8,252 bases of DNA, taken from the NCBI GenBank assembly GCA_014860725.1, contig JACZJD010000636.1, positions 1 to 8,252 of the forward strand, written 5' to 3'. The number at the start of each line of letters is the position of its first letter. Position 1 is the first letter of the stretch. The notes under the pieces are model-generated. The model saw only the letters and a program-made list of their open reading frames with translations. It made no database searches and had not been told where the DNA came from. The position numbers were made by a program, and so were the translations under genes. Below, in pieces: positions 7,770-8,252 of the stretch. The DNA comes from Aquamicrobium sp. Lineage in GTDB: Bacteria; Pseudomonadota; Alphaproteobacteria; Rhizobiales; Rhizobiaceae.

Positions 7770-7803
7770 GACAAGTGCGAAGCGGTTTCCCGCCCGGAAT
7801 TGC
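7761..7803. repeat. Palindromic intergenic element of rhizobial type
   Basis: The 57-bp gap between the convergent deaminase and oxidoreductase genes is mostly filled by a 43-bp element bounded by GCAATTC (7761-7767) and its exact reverse complement GAATTGC (7797-7803). Inside it is GTGCGAAGCGGTTTCCCGCC (7775-7794), which contains the small stem GCGG-TTTC-CCGC (7782-7793 region). The overall pattern is very like a short palindrome I remember in many intergenic spaces of Rhizobium, Mesorhizobium and relatives (RIME/RPE-type elements). The family name is from memory and unverified. Folded in RNA it could act as a bidirectional 3'-end hairpin for the two convergent genes. Confidence 0.6.
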
Positions 7804-7816
7804 CTGAAAGACCGCA

Positions 7817-8252
7817 TCACGCCGCGGACGGATAGTCCGTATAGCCCTTGGCGCCGCCGCCGTAGAAGGTCGCTTTGTCCGGCTCGTTGAGCGGGAGGCC
7901 CTTCTTCAGCCGCTCGACCAGATCGGGATTGGCGATGTAGAGCTTGCCGAAGGCGACGAGATCGGCCGCGCCGCTCTCCACGGCCTGCTTCGCCAGCGCC
8001 GCGTCGTAGCCGTTGTTGACGATCCACGCACCGGTACCGCCGGCGTCGCGATAGGCGGCCTTGAAGGCGGCATAGTCGAAATCGCGCTCGCCCTGTCGGT
8101 AGTCGCGCGGGCCGCCCGTCGCCCCCTCGATCACGTGGATGAAGGCGAGGCCGCGCGAGGCGAGGCCGCGCGCGACATGCTCGAACAGCGGCTGCGGGTC
8201 CGGATCGGCGGCGTCGTTGGCCGGCGTGACCGGCGACAGGCGGATGCCGACG
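7817..8252 (-). CDS. Old Yellow Enzyme family alkene reductase (NemA-like), C-terminal part
   Basis: The window holds the last 144 codons; the N-terminal half or more lies beyond the right edge (family length about 360-370). The protein would be an FMN-dependent NAD(P)H reductase acting on activated C=C bonds, N-ethylmaleimide-type or nitroester substrates. Reading N to C, GIRLSPVTPAND (FMN/substrate region), AFIHVIEGATGG, WIVNNGYDAALA, DLVAFGKLYIANPDLVERL and FYGGGAKGYTDYP are all family marks of the NemA/xenobiotic reductase branch. The strand has no stop between 7820 and 8251. GTG at 8134 could be read as an initiator but lies in the middle of conserved sequence, so it is not the start. 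It is convergent to the deaminase, and nothing links it to purine breakdown. A 15-bp near-perfect tandem repeat lies within it at 8144-8173. Confidence 0.93.
   Translation of the reverse strand, partial: VGIRLSPVTPANDAADPDPQPLFEHVARGLASRGLAFIHVIEGATGGPRDYRQGERDFDYAAFKAAYRDAGGTGAWIVNNGYDAALAKQAVESGAADLVAFGKLYIANPDLVERLKKGLPLNEPDKATFYGGGAKGYTDYPSAA
8144..8173. repeat. Two-copy 15-bp tandem repeat inside the alkene reductase gene
   Basis: GGCGAGGCCGCGCGA at 8144-8158 is followed directly by the same 15-mer with one change at its last base (8159-8173). On the coding strand the unit is exactly five codons, visible in the protein as RGLAS followed by RGLAF just before the conserved IHVIEG strand. 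It is in frame and does not disturb the gene. Confidence 0.7.

Noticed and set aside
7817..8134. A short independent 105-residue gene starting at GTG 8134
   Set aside because: The frame stays open upstream and encodes further Old Yellow Enzyme motifs (GIRLSPVTPAND, AFIHVIEG), so this is the tail of a larger gene.

Overview
This GC-rich window carries a nearly complete purine-to-ureide degradation locus. It looks like the chromosome of an alphaproteobacterium of the order Hyphomicrobiales (Rhizobiales), perhaps near Mesorhizobium and its relatives. This rests on the gene set and fusion, the tight ATGA-type gene overlaps, and a palindromic intergenic element (7761-7803) that resembles a repeat I remember as common in that order. 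The taxonomic call is an inference; no rRNA or other marker gene is present.

Layout. Two operons diverge from a 155-bp control region (4217-4371). On the minus strand, reading leftward, are uraH (5-hydroxyisourate hydrolase), xdhA (FAD/2Fe-2S subunit of xanthine dehydrogenase), xdhB (molybdopterin subunit), and the first seven codons of another gene that runs off the left edge and is probably the maturation factor xdhC. On the plus strand are a fused allantoinase/OHCU decarboxylase (puuE-uraD), (S)-ureidoglycine aminohydrolase (allE/ylbA), ureidoglycolate lyase (allA), and a zinc-dependent nucleobase/nucleoside deaminase. The right end holds the C-terminal 144 residues of an Old Yellow Enzyme family alkene reductase, convergent to the deaminase and apparently unrelated to the pathway.

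How the genes fit together. A deaminase of guanine-deaminase type could feed guanine in as xanthine. XdhAB oxidises hypoxanthine/xanthine to urate. A urate oxidase, not in the window, would make 5-hydroxyisourate. UraH opens that to OHCU, the UraD domain decarboxylates it to (S)-allantoin, and the PuuE domain hydrolyses it to allantoate. An allantoate amidohydrolase, also not in the window, would give ureidoglycine. AllE deaminates it to ureidoglycolate, and AllA splits that into glyoxylate and urea. AllE together with AllA, with no allantoicase seen, indicates the ammonia-releasing amidohydrolase route.

Catalytic residues that I could place by motif spacing are present in XdhA, XdhB, UraH, UraD and AllE, so the locus looks functional. 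I found no clearly undescribed system. The points most worth a second look are the two-domain PuuE-UraD enzyme, the deaminase with an unusual HGE zinc motif, the symmetric elements in the divergent control region, and the two missing pathway steps.
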